DNA from: Kalmusia sp. IMI 367209
Lineage: Eukaryota; Ascomycota; Dothideomycetes; Pleosporales; Didymosphaeriaceae
Reading direction: 5' to 3'
Length of the DNA stretch: 64,000 bases
Assembly: GCA_027946365.1 (NCBI GenBank)
Contig: JAPEUQ010000003.1
Location: 2,542,001-2,606,000, forward strand
The position numbers and the translations under genes are program-made. Within the stretch, counting starts at the first letter, position 1, and every line of letters starts with the position of its first letter. Shown piece by piece: positions 1 to 11,461 of the stretch. The notes under the pieces were generated by a model that had not been told where the DNA came from, made no database searches, and worked only from the letters and a program-made list of their open reading frames with translations.

Positions 1-820
1 ACACGGAAAAGCCGCTCACAACCCCCGCGTCAAGGTCGAACCAGCTTACCCAGGCGTCTTCATCTACCGCTTTGCCGAGTCCTTCAATTACATCAATCAA
101 GCACAACACATTGACCATCTTCTCACACACATCTATACGCAAACGCGGCGCACTGTCGAAGATGACGGTGTCCCGCTCAAGGACCGGCTATGGAGTGATC
201 CTCCGCCGTCCACACACAAGACCGACCACGATGCCCCTCTAAAGCCGCTCCTACGCGCCGTCGTGCTGGACTTCTCGACCGTCAATGTAGTTGATGTGAC
301 GAGCGTGCAAGGATTGATTGATATGCGGAGGACGTTGGAGAAGTATGCAGCTCCGGGGGTAGTGGAGTGGCATTTCGCGGGTGTGCGGAATCGGTGGACG
401 AGGAGAGCCCTCGTGAACGCTGGATTCGGATACCCATCTACGAGAAATGCAGAGGCAATGCGGATTTGGCGTCCGGCGTATACGGTGGCGACGTCATTCG
501 TGGGCACTGGGGAGAACGGGGAAGGGAATCACCATAATCGCATAGCGCATGTGGATGAGCAGCTATCAAGTAAGAGCACGGCTACGCTTCAGCGCAACGC
601 GACTGGGTCGCAAGAGTCAATCAAAAATCTCGCGAGCGGAAAAGGTGAACTGGGAATAGTTATGGTTAGTAGTGAAAAGCGGAGATTGGAGCCTGTGTAT
701 GGAGTAGATAGACCGTTCTTTCACATCGATCTCGTGGATGCAGTAGATGCCGCAGTGCGAGATGCACGGAGGGCTGACGAGGCTTGCGCCGTCGACCACA
801 TGAACAATGCGGAAGTCTAG
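1..820 (+). CDS. Sulfate permease (SulP family), C-terminal STAS part, 5' end outside window
   Basis: Open from the first base in frame 2 to the TAG at 818-820, about 272 residues, so only the cytosolic tail is present; the membrane domain lies upstream. The segment starting PGVFIYRFAESFNYINQ is the usual first strand of the STAS domain of fungal sulfate transporters. After a charged insertion comes the core VVLDFSTVNVVDVTSVQGL (from about base 262), where the conserved DxS/T-loop sits, then VEWHFAGVRNRWTRRAL, and finally DRPFFHIDLVDAV near 709-745, which closes the domain. In this family the protein imports sulfate by proton symport at the plasma membrane, and STAS is needed for trafficking and regulation. 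The low-complexity linker at about 500-690 is normal for fungal members. The family call is firm; which sulfate transporter paralogue it is cannot be told. Confidence 0.9.
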   Translation, partial: HGKAAHNPRVKVEPAYPGVFIYRFAESFNYINQAQHIDHLLTHIYTQTRRTVEDDGVPLKDRLWSDPPPSTHKTDHDAPLKPLLRAVVLDFSTVNVVDVTSVQGLIDMRRTLEKYAAPGVVEWHFAGVRNRWTRRALVNAGFGYPSTRNAEAMRIWRPAYTVATSFVGTGENGEGNHHNRIAHVDEQLSSKSTATLQRNATGSQESIKNLASGKGELGIVMVSSEKRRLEPVYGVDRPFFHIDLVDAVDAAVRDARRADEACAVDHMNNAEV

Positions 821-1825
821 TGTAATATAAAATCGAACACACGTCCCCCATTCATATGCAATTATAATATCATAGGTTTATGTGTGAGGTTGTGGCGTGC
901 CCTGGCCAAGGCCAAGTTAGATTTGACCGGTTCCAGGTGGTATCGTGAGCAAGTATGGAAGGGAAAATACCCCTATCTCTGCACATTAACTAAAACCTAT
1001 AAGTCTCACATAATGTACTGGGTCGTGCGCAGATCATTAAAATTCCTTCCAAGCTAGAAGTACCATGGTTATCCCTCACTAGCACCAACAGGCACCAAGT
1101 TCATTTGAGAATAGCGACATCACTACTGGTTCTTGAAACATGGAAATATTGTTGAGTCACAATGAGCGAAAACTTGTATTATCGGATAAATACCTGCTCC
1201 CAGCGCGGGCTGGCCGATGAAGCAGACAAGCTGGCTCTTACACAAGGAACTCATTTCTTTAGACTGATTACACCTTCCACCTTGAAGCAGGCAATTGAGC
1301 TCCAGTCATAGCAGCGAGATCGAACAAGTGACGGCATTTGCACTCCAGCTCGAAAAGTGGCCGTCTTATCGCCTCTACGATATACAAAAAATCACTCGAA
1401 TGTATCAATGTCTAACCTCACTCACGACTCACGATCTCAAAGTTAGCGAAGCAGACAGACCGTCATCTGAGGTGCTCAATCTTTCACCTCGCCCTCGTGA
1501 ATCATTAGGTGCGACGCCTGGCTCGCACAGTTCACGCCCCTTGGAGTGAGAAAAATATAAAACGCCTACGCATCGGTCCCAGAAGTTGAGTATCTGACTT
1601 AGTACTCACTTCGTTGCCTGGCGGCACCACCACCACCTGCGCGGCAACTCTACACGCTGGAGGACCTCTTCAGATTCGACCTGCCGCTTCATAAACACCA
1701 CTAACACCCACACTTTCCAGATCAACTATCGGTCCATCAACTACAACTGAACAAATCCATACTGGTAAAATCATTCGCTGCAAAACTCACTTACACCGCA
1801 GACTCGAAACTTCGTATCAGCCGCT
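821..1825. other. Intergenic region, no convincing gene
   Basis: It holds the 3' flank of the permease and the promoter and leader of the next gene. An open frame of 84 codons at 1295-1549 has no recognisable domain or start context and I do not call it. A TATA-like box lies at 1556-1562. Confidence 0.6.
1556..1562 (+). promoter_or_regulatory. TATA-like box upstream of the 1826 gene
   Basis: The sequence TATAAAA stands about 264 bp before the ATG at 1826, followed by a C/A-rich leader typical of fungal 5' UTRs. Assignment rests only on motif and position. Confidence 0.35.
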
Positions 1826-3339
1826 ATGGATGATTATACAGCCCTCAATCGTGCCATTGCCGACGGTACGCTTTCTAACGAGGCTGCCATATCAGAACTG
1901 GTCACGCGTAAGACATACTTTGAGCACGCAGATGAGCTTTTTTCGCCCACATTTCGTGCCGAGGTATCACGTATCTTCGATGAAGCGCTTAGCAAGGCAC
2001 TGGTAGCCGTCGCTAACGGAGAGCCGGCCGTCAACGTGCTGAGAGCGACGATGCTTCAAGTCGGTCGTTTATTCCTGGAGGACAAGAAGGCTGCCGACGT
2101 GAAGACTGCTGACGCGAACGCTGTTGAGAAGAACGTGCCGATGCCTGCGCACGACGTCGACGAGCACATGACATCCGTCGACAACGAAGTCGGAAAGAGC
2201 GTCCCGCACGATGAGGATATGCACAATTCTTTCAGCGCGCCAGGCCATATGAACGCCGAATCACAGCTCATGGCCATTTCTAAGAAGGCTTCATTGCCTG
2301 TAGCAGTCAACAAGCGCCGAAACGCAGCTATGGGCCCGGCGAAGAAGGAACCTGCCCGCAAGCGCCGCAAGACCAAAGTGCCTAAATCTTCTGCCTACGT
2401 TGAGGACTCCGACTCAGCCGGCGAGACGCCGGCATTCGCAGATCCTTCCAAGGGCCTACCTGGCTTCGGAGACTGCGGTGCGACTAAAGGCGAGGAGAAG
2501 AATGAGAAGAGAACGAAGCGTCGCCGTGTGCTGGTGGATGGGGTGTGGCGGTGGTCGCTGAAGATCAAGCTGCCTATGCCGAAGAGCGTGCTGTTTGGGA
2601 AGAAGAAAGTCAATTGGTGGGATGCAACACCGGTGAAGGCGAAATCACCAACCGAACTCCAGAAAGCCAGGTCCGACCTCAAGTCGCCTTCCAAGGGCGA
2701 CGAACAAGCTCCTACCTCATCGAACCTCGCACCCAACCCTTTGCCCGCCCAGCGCTTCACCCTTCGTCTTAAGCTTCCACCACCACCTACTGCCGAACAC
2801 GAAGCATCTTCACCTTTGGCCACGCCCTCAGTGGACCCAAAGCAGCACCACGAGACTAAAATCACTACCCCACCGCCCGCCCTCCCTCTGCGAATAGGCC
2901 CGTTAGCGAAAACGGAGATCCAACCGGGGAAGAAATCTCCACATCCTCGCCACTAGCCCTCCACGCTTTCGCTCCTTTTCCACCCCTCACCCCGCGCTCG
3001 CTCGCCTCGTTCATCCGCGGCGTCCACATTGCAGTCGAGAACATAGTCACAGACTACACCTCGACGTCCGCTTCCTCCCTCCTCGAGATCCTCGCGGACC
3101 TCGAGGCAAACAAGCCCACGCTCCAGACCAAGCGCAACGAGTACGATGACCGGAAGCACGTGCTATATGGGGCCGACTATGTGTATGCGGCTGTGCGGCA
3201 GTGGAGGGAGGACGTGGGCGAGACGGTCGTGGGGAAGAAGGAGATGTTCGATGCGTTTGTCGATCATGTGGCGAGGGAGAAGGAGGGTGCTGAGCGGCAG
3301 TTGGGCGTTTCATGCGCGGAGCAGCAAGAGACTAAGTGA
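1826..3339 (+). CDS. Hypothetical basic nuclear-type protein with an apparent frame break
   Basis: I do not recognise the family. The first reading frame (1826-2956) gives 376 residues: a helical N-terminus, then a long Lys/Arg-rich region with bipartite nuclear-signal-like runs (KKEPARKRRKTK, RTKRRR). Two similar short strands, RWSLKIKLPMP and RFTLRLKLPPP, look like an internal repeat. The frame ends at a TAG at 2954-2956, but the +2-shifted frame carries on smoothly with a coherent helical segment (SLASFIRGVHIAVENIVTDY, then a charged region) to a TGA at 3337-3339. The change of frame must fall before about 2907 and after the shifted-frame stop at 2857-2859. No GT..AG pair between about 2684 and 2906 restores the frame, so this is either a small indel, a sequencing error in the C-rich stretch, or a longer unrecognised intron. 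Start chosen as the first ATG after the leader. A chromatin-associated role is only a guess. Confidence 0.6.
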
Positions 3340-4295
3340 CGGGGAGGAGTGAGGCAAGGCAGGAGATGACGAAGTTGGATGAGCGTTGGATAAGCTGAGA
3401 TGTAGACATGGCTGTTTAGGATCTGGATGTGAAGATCGATTGATAAGAGGTGCGTGAATGGAGCGAAGAGCTGCCACCACGGACATGGCATTTCTACACA
3501 TCGGTACATGTAACAATTGTAGGGAGAGTGTGTTCACGGATGGATGGGACATGCAGATAACGAACAAGGAATAAAGAACCATACGGTCTAACTCTTTTCA
3601 AGTACTTGACATTGCATATGTGAAGGTAGCTGTTTTCGACGACGCGATGTAAAAGACGTACATACCCAGACCTGCTGGTTGCCATCCCGACCTCACCTGG
3701 CAAAATCCATTTACGCGTTCTGCCATCTCTCCTCTCCGAATCGCTAGCTGATCGTACACTGCTTATTACCACCCCTAAAAGACCGTTGACGTGCCCTCAT
3801 GGTATATCATACCCTCCATATGCTGTTCCTCCTAGCGCCCGCACTTGTCCCGATAAAATGTGTCAGTACGCCATGTTACCAATGCTGCTATATTTTAGTC
3901 GCGATACATGCCACCTGCTCGCGCAATCGTAGCTATCATATCTCCGCCACACTCCATCGGCTTTTGTGTCGAGATGTTAATTTCTGAAGAGGACTGGGTT
4001 TTCTCGACTCAATCTGAATGTTATTTAGCATCACTCATGGATCTGTATGTAGAATAAATCCGGTATTCGAGTGTAGCTTCTGTTCAACTTGCACGCGACA
4101 CCGTGGTGCACGGTATCTTCGTCGCCAACCCGCTTCTGCGATAGGCTGTGATTGTGCTGCGTGAAGCACTGTAGACTCGTAGGCTCAAAATGTAGGGCAG
4201 AGGTGCTTCAAAACTTCCGCGACGCGCCAACAGTCTACAGTCTGCATATTGCAGCAGAATGTATGCGAACATTGCCAATAAGATGTTTTCCTCTT
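3340..4295. other. Intergenic region between convergent genes
   Basis: This is the 3' flanks of the 1826 gene (plus) and the 4296 gene (minus). Several open frames of 60-92 codons on both strands have no domain and no consistent codon bias; I see no gene. Confidence 0.6.
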
Positions 4296-6901
4296 TCAAT
4301 ACTGTGCCTGCGAATAAGGTCGGAAAAGTTGGTGGCTTTGTTGGATCATTTGCTCAATCTTGCTCGTCTCGTTGGCCTCGAAATCCTGCATAAGTTGCAT
4401 TTGTTGCTCTTGATTTAAGCCCATGCCTCTACCGACGCTTTCTTGACTCCACTGCGGATAAAGGTAGTCGGTCATGGGATATCCTTGGTTTGCTGCATAA
4501 CTCTCGTTGTAGATCGGCGAAGTCAACGGCTGCGTACTAATCGGCATGCCGAAGGTCTCTTGCGGTGGCATTGAAAAGGTCGGGTTCCAATGAGGCAATT
4601 CCGCAAACGTAGCTGGCAGAGGAGCGAATTGTGTAGTCTGAGGGTAGTTGAACGTGGGAACGTTGGTGTCGATCGAGGCCTTCGTACTAGACTCCATGTA
4701 AGGTTGTGGAGGCGGTTGTTGTGGTGACGTTTGGAGTGATGCAGGCTGACCATTCGGAGACGATGCCGGCATGTTTTGGTGAGAAGTATTGAAATTGTAA
4801 TGATTTTGATTCTGGTTCGTAGGTAAATAACCGAACGGGGGCGGTACAGTTTCGGAGGGCGTTCTCACAGAAGAGGTTGACGCTGACGCTGGGCTTGTTG
4901 TGCGGGACCTGTTGATGCCCTCGACGATGCTCGATGAGACGACCGAAGCGCTGTCGGATGGCGAACCGGCTGCGATTGGAATATCACCGTCTTTGTCGTA
5001 TATTCTCATACACGCACCGATAAGATTCTGATAGAGCTCAAGAGCAGATGCGACTCCAGGCCATCGCACGGATGCCAGTTCGATAGACTCAAGAGCAACC
5101 CTCAAATGTCCCTCAACCTCTTCTCGGCTATGATTGCGACGCACTTCCAAGTATGAAAGACTCCAAAGCATGACATTTACCGCCATGAAGATAGCTTGCG
5201 TAAAGATCCACGTGATATCAACGCTCTGCGTTTCGATCTGCTTACGAGTCATGTAGATGTTATACTCACAGGCATCAAAGCACAGCACGGCAGCGCGTGC
5301 TGTAGGACGCGGAATCTGAGGACATGGGCGGTATAGAAGACAGACCATGGTGTTGTATCTTCCAGTGAACCTAAGGTACTGTCAGACAGTGCGAGGGCAC
5401 GAGAAACATATTACCAACCAGACTTTGTTGAGCCCTGAGCCACCGTCCATCTCAGGGCTCGTATCCCTCCACGCTTCCATCTTCGCCTGCATTTCGACGA
5501 ACCAGGGGTCTTGGTCGTCTTTGGGTTCAGGCCGCTTCTTGAGGTAGAGTTTCCTTCGCATCTCGAGCTGAAGCAGTCGCATCTTGTAAAAATGAATGGC
5601 GATCCATTTCTTTAGTGAGGCTTGCGGGGCCGGCCGAATGCCCTCTTTCGTGATAAAAGGGTCGTCGACAAGCTCGCAGAAGTTGACATCAATGTGTTCG
5701 CGGCGAGTGGCAAAGTGACTGGGTCGGCCGAGACTGTGAGACAAACCGTAGTCCATAGTGAGGATGCTCCAGAATACCCGTCGGCGCATGTCAACCTCCA
5801 GAGGATCGGCAGGCCTGCCGCCAGGGCCCATGGTGATGGTCTTCTCTTCATGCAGCCCTAATGCCTGGCACAATCTGACTCCTAGACCAATTATATAATA
5901 GACGGCAGTTCGAGTCGGAGTCAATAACGAGTAGCCAGCGATGAGCGTGAAGCACTGCAGGGTCTTGAGGTTCATGGGCTTGATTGCCTGCTCGAAGAAC
6001 TTGAGTGCGGCAAGATAATAGCTGTCTGCAAGACCAGCGTATTGCGTGTCCATCCTTTGAAGGCTTATAGCAATCACCATTCGAAGGCAAAAGTTCTGGT
6101 AGGCATCCGTCGACCCGCAATATACCTCCTCAACTATACGGGTAAAGGTCGGCTCGTGAAAGATGGGGTACATGGGATGCACTGTGGCTGTTAGCTTCCT
6201 GCAATTGGACAGAGCGAAGACAATACGCGCCTTTGCAGTAGAAGAGCTCAACCAGGAGATTGGTCAGGTCTCTGTTCGGCAGCTCTTCAGCCGCAACGTC
6301 GCTCACGAGCGGGTAGACTTTGGACGTGGGTCGGGCGTCCTCCTGGTCGAAGGTCGCTTTGATTGACTTTGCGCGCGCATCGGGCACGATCTCGGATATG
6401 CTCTTCGAGTCGGTGAATTGTTTTGCCAGCTGCATGACCAGGCGCGTGATGGTGATGCCGCTCGAGGGACCTAAGAACTTTGACTCGTCCGTATCCTGCA
6501 CCTTGACGGCGGCTGCCCCGCGCATCACATCCTCGGGGTCCGGCTCGCCATCGTCCTTCTCAAGCTCTGCGAGCTGCTTTTCGAGCTCGCGCACCTTATG
6601 CTGCAGGTGCACCACATAATTGCGAGGAATCTTCCGGCCTTTCGCGGGGTCATAGTACTCGCAGTGGGAGTTGGTCCGCTCACAGGGACCGCAGCGGGGC
6701 AGGCCAGGATCGCATCGCGTCTTGCGCTGTAAAGTCTCAGTACATGTCTGGGCCCCCCTTCCTGGCGCGCGAGGAGCTTACCGTGCGACAACGACAACAA
6801 GCCGTGAGCGTGTGGGCAATGCGGTTGGGTGAGCCGGTGGCCTCCTCCTTGGACTGCAGCACGCCGTTCTGCGGGCTGTTGTGCTGGATCTTCGTGGCCA
6901 T
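4296..6901 (-). CDS. Zn2Cys6 transcription factor with fungal-specific middle homology domain
   Basis: Four exons on the minus strand: 6901-6782, 6726-6231, 6181-5419, 5370-4296, giving 817 residues. The binuclear zinc cluster spans the first intron: ACCRCRT before it, then RKTRCDPGLPRCGPCERTNS and the last Cys, with C-x2-C-x6-C-x6-C-x2-C-x6-C spacing. A heptad-like linker (HLQHKVRELEKQLAELEK) follows, the usual dimerisation element. The Fungal_trans region starts at VHPMYPIFHEPTF and includes the family signatures AVYYIIGLGVRLCQALGLHE and RRRVFWSILTMDYGLSHSLG. The C-terminal 200 residues are Gln/Pro/Asn-rich, as in activation domains. Intron 2 (6182-6230) keeps the conserved FYCK-VHPMYP continuity only if a GC..AG intron is used. 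Intron 3 is 5371-5418. The protein should bind CGG half-sites as a nuclear regulator; the target pathway is unknown. A second Zn2Cys6 gene starts 987 bp away in the opposite direction. Confidence 0.88.
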
Positions 6902-7888
6902 GGTCACCATAGGAGGTTTCGCGCACGCGCTCGCAGGAGAAGTCCGGCGTGGGGAACGTCAGCGGATATAGCGACGGCGCGCACGTCCATCCAGGGCAGT
7001 CGGCGGCAGCAGGCGAAGTGCGGGACGTGTGGAAGAGTGGGAGAAACGGCGAGGCACCGACCTCGAGCGTGGCACAGCCAAGGGCAGGCAGATGCGGCGC
7101 CGACCGTGGTATGTACGTATGTATCGACGGCACCTAGGGTGTAGTTGACAGACGTCGCCGCGGCGCGACAAAGATTACCAGCCGTTCATTACGCCTCGTT
7201 TCCCAATCAGCGGCGCGAAAGCGCTGCCATGCGGATGACAATAGAACGCTTGGCGAGTCGCGGCCGCTGCTAACAGGCCAACCCGCCGCCGACGCTGCAT
7301 CCAGTTGGGCGGCGTGGGCTTCCCCCCTGATAGGCTGTGGACGTCTCGTCGAAAAAACGGCAGGGCGCTGCGGCCTCACTGCTCACCGCTAACAGAGGCA
7401 GCCTTTCACCCTTTACCCCGCTGGAACTGACGTCTGTCTGCGCTGCATCTTGCGGGGCTTCGAGCGGAAACCAGGGCGCCATTCCTCCCGCAGCCGGTGA
7501 GGCCGGTCCCGTTGGCAATCAATCCAGAAGGCTGAGTGCATTGTGCTTCTGCTGCGCCTCGCGCCACCCTGTCCCCCCTCAACACCACGTCGCGCCACGA
7601 TAGAACGACGCACGAGCTGAACCGCCCTGTCGCCTGTGCTGCGAACCATCCATGGTCCATTTGAGCTGGCCCTGTCGCACTAAGCCCGTATTGTATCCTC
7701 CACCGACTCGGTAAGTCCATTTGGCTCTGTCGACACCTCAGTCCTCAGCCCTGCCCACGCCGCTCCCTCGTGTTCTCTAGCTTTCTTTATCCTGTGCAAT
7801 GTCCACTTCTGCATGGGCTTCTCGCGCTGGTGCCGACTAAGCTTCCTTCCTCCATGTCGGAGACGCTCTACTACTTTCCTCGTCGATC
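6902..7888. promoter_or_regulatory. GC-rich divergent promoter region between two Zn2Cys6 genes
   Basis: These 987 bp separate the start codons of the minus-strand and plus-strand regulators and must carry both promoters and leaders. The stretch is visibly GC-rich with C/T-rich tracts toward 7700-7880, as in fungal promoters. Open frames seen here on both strands lack any domain. CGG triplets are frequent but I cannot define an operator. Confidence 0.5.
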
Positions 7889-10252
7889 TTGTGTGATTGC
7901 GTGTTGATGTTGGCCATGATACCAGATCTCGACGTTTACCCCCTTGTAGGGAACGACCTCATGGTGTTGGAAACGCCACTGCTCCGCGTGAGCAGGCCGG
8001 TAGCTGCCTGCCAACGATGCAGGGCTGCCAAAATCAAATGTGACGGGAAACTGCCCGCATGCACAGCATGCGAGAAGTCCAACCGCGCTTCGGAATGCTC
8101 GAGCACCAACGATCAGTTTGCGCGCGGGAAAGAGAGAAGTTATGTCGCGACCCTGGAAGCTAAAGTTGAGAGGCTGGAAAAGAAGATCGCAGAAGCGAAA
8201 GCGCGGAGGAAGTCGTCTATCATGTTGCTCGACACCGACATCGCAAGCCCGCGTCGATCTTCCGTGGAGACGGTGAAGGCAGGGAGTTCTAACAATCGCG
8301 CAGCGCAGCGCAGAGAAGCTTCGAGCATAGACGAATTGGTGTCCGACTTTGGACTGCTGTGAGTACTTTGTGAGCGGTTCCGCGAACTCGTGTTGACATT
8401 GATCAGTGCTGTGAACGCCACTGCCAGGGACTTTTACGGCTTCACCACCGAGATGTCATACGCTCGCCTGATATTGTCGGCGAGCTCCAAGGAACCTATG
8501 CCTGCAGGTCTCACAAAGAAGCTTCCTCCGCGATATGCGGCAACACCGCTAATCCAGCAATATGTGAACAACATGTTCACCTTATTGCCGATTTTCGAAG
8601 AAGCAACCTTGTATGCGTGCGTAGACGCCGTGTACCACCTGGACGGGGTAGCCAAGCCATTCGACATCTGGGTGGTGCGCATGGTGCTGGCTATCGCCTG
8701 TCTATCTCAGTCTGAGCAGCGCGGTGACACGTTGTACTCGGATGCGGTAGGCCATGTGAACGCAGCGTTGGAGCAGGCAGAGAAGGTCCTACATCCTGGC
8801 TTCATCAGCAGTATCCAGGCACTCGTTCTGCTGGTCATATACGCTACCATGGACCCCCACCACTTCGACAGCTGGACCCTGATCGGCGCTGCGTCCAGGG
8901 CCATGGTCGACCTTGGCATCCACCAGGACCCCTCCAAGAGCTCTTCGGTTCCTCGCCCAAAGCTGGAGATTCGACGGCGCGTGTACTGGTGTGTGTACTC
9001 GCTGGACAGATCCACCTCACTCGTGCAGACGCGCGCCTTCTCTTTCTCAGATGACTCTGCGCACGTGCACCTGCCGTTTCACAGCTCGCCTACGTCACCC
9101 AAACACTCGTCACCACAGAACCACGTCTTCCTGCAGGCTTTCGACTCCGCCCTCGACCTGTTCAGAATCCGCCAGATACAGTCCGAATGGTACATGGACT
9201 TGTTCCAATCTGGCCGCGAACCGTGGCACGATCCTTATCCGTATATCTGGAAGATGTACGCCCGGATGACTGACTGGTTCCAGTCCATGTCGCAGAGCAC
9301 TCTTCCAGCGCTGAGATCCTTCTTCGAGCTCGAGCTTCTCTACAGCTACGTCTACATTCTGTCGCCCAGTTCCCGTGTGCCGCATATCCAGGAGTATGCG
9401 CAGCGGCTGATTTTCGAACACTGCATAGCATACTCGACAAATCTTCTCGCGCAGATCAACAAGGCGTCCAACACGACGAAACCGCCAGTCACCTTCTACG
9501 ACGCCATGCGGGCCTACATGACGGGCCGACAGTTCGTTGATGTGCTGTCCCGAAACATGGATGCAATTCTAAATCCCATACCGCCCACTCCACCGGCTCC
9601 TTCGGCTCCGCCTAGTGTATCTGAAGATCCTCTTGCCCCTCCAGCTCCAATCTCAGCACCACCTTTCCCTGCACCGCTGTTGCCGGATGGTCATACTATG
9701 CCCCAAGATCCCGTCACGCGCGCTATCAACGCAATGAACGACTTTACGACCATTCTTTCCCGTTTCGGCCTACGATTTGGATTTGCTCATTGGCGGGATC
9801 GGTTCCAGCGCGAGTCCCAAGCCCTCCTCACGCAATTGTACAATCGCGCCGCTGCCTCGCCGCATTCCCCTCCGGCACCACAAACAATGCCTCCCCAATA
9901 CTTTAACCAGCCTTGGGTGAACGTGCCAGCATCCTCGCCACAGCAGCACCTATATCAAGGTCACCCAACAACACCACCATCTATATATCCTCCGCAGTCC
10001 AACCCTTTCTCAACAAGTCCGTACAATGCGCACGGTAGCCCGTTTGCGTCGCATTCGCCAGTTCAGATACAGGACTGGAACACGTCATCGCCGCAATCAA
10101 TGCAGGACATGCCCCCTCCGAGTGAAGGAAGAATGCGACAAGCTCTAGTGTATGGCCCGGGGCTGCCAGTAACACAGCAATCGCATTCTCCAGGGGCAGA
10201 ATCTGGCGGGCCTGTACAAAATCCGAGTACAAACCACGTCAACTGGGGATAA
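7889..10252 (+). CDS. Zn2Cys6 transcription factor with Fungal_trans domain
   Basis: Two exons, 7889-8358 and 8407-10252, joined over a 48-nt intron (GTGAGT..ATCAG), give 771 residues. The zinc cluster is ACQRCRAAKIKCDGKLPACT plus a further C-x8-C, near residues 37-66. A coiled-coil linker (YVATLEAKVERLEKKIAEAK) follows. The Fungal_trans core includes TLIGAASRAMVDLGIHQDPS and EIRRRVYWCVYSLDRSTSLV, the signature of this family. The C-terminal third is rich in Pro, Ser and Gln, as in activation domains. Later in-frame ATGs at 7910 and 7919 are possible starts; the zinc cluster is unaffected. It should be a nuclear sequence-specific regulator; I do not recognise a named orthologue. It belongs to a run of four regulators. 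Confidence 0.88.
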
Positions 10253-11461
10253 CTAAGGCAGGCGTTTTTTGATATGTCGACATTAGTATTAATAGCACTT
10301 ATATCTTTCACGGTGTCACGCCATTTTCAACGTGGTTCCTAGCGCGGCGTTACGACTGAGACGTTCGTTTCCCATTATGAATAAATCTACTTGGCTAGTA
10401 TGACACAATCTTCTTATAAACCTACTTTTCCGATTCGTTCTTCGACGCCGGCTCCATCTCGTGCGAAAGAGTATCAACTTCGTTGACTCAATCCTATGTA
10501 AATGCTGATAAACACATTTCTATAACCGTCTCCGAGCATTTGTCACCGTAGTTTTAGCTCGGATACTCCCTTAAGCTCCCTCATTCTTATGCTGGCTTTG
10601 ATCAACTAACGTCTAAGGATCGGGCTTGGGCTTACTCTTGCTTGGCGGACGCATAGTGATAGGGGATATGGTCCACTGTATTGTGTAGACGACCTATTTG
10701 TGTTACGCCAAGGACGAATTACGATCTGAACGTGAAGACTTTCGCCCCATTGAAGACGTGTACCTTGCTTGCGCCTCAAGTTTCGGCCCCTGGCGAGCGG
10801 GCCAATTATTCTTCCGAGTCGAAGACCGAAGAATATATCACAAAATCAATGTAATCATGATGTGCGTATCTCATAGCGATTGGGAAATGCTTGCGATGTG
10901 ATTGATGGTGGTATTCATCAGCGCACCTCAGTGTTGAGCTAAACAACGTGGATATGTTTGTCGTCGACAAGCTCGACAATGCAAGCTTAGGATCTAGTGC
11001 TGCAGTCGCGACAAAATCAGCTAACACACTATCATCTATCCTATCCTATCTCTTCCTGCTAGCTGGATTATGCTTTGTTTTTCTATTTAGTTGTAAATAT
11101 CTGCGGGGCCGACGTGTACACTCACCCTGTAAACCCTTACGTCAACTGTTTTTGGATCTAGCCAAGGGGACAGACGGGCGGCGACACGTATTTCGGAGAA
11201 TTCTTGGGCAATACTAAGACACAACTGTAATGGCTATACGCAGTCGCAGGGCGAATGCTGACCAATCCTCAGCCTTATGGTGATGTATACAAGCCACCCC
11301 CAAGGAAAGTCTTACGCTAACCCTACAGGGCAACTTTTTCGCGAGCGACTTCAATCTGTCGCCTCGCCCTCAATTTCACACATTCTGCATTAATATGCTC
11401 CCGGTCACAAACTCAATTCTAGTGTAACAGCCGTTATCTGCGCCTTCTTGCGTGGTACAAT
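10253..11461. other. Intergenic region
   Basis: This is the 3' flank of the second Zn2Cys6 gene and the upstream region of the third. An open frame at 10948-11217 encodes 89 residues with one hydrophobic stretch (ILSYLFLLAGLCFVFLFSC), which could be a tiny membrane protein, but start context and conservation cannot be judged and I do not call it. Confidence 0.5.
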
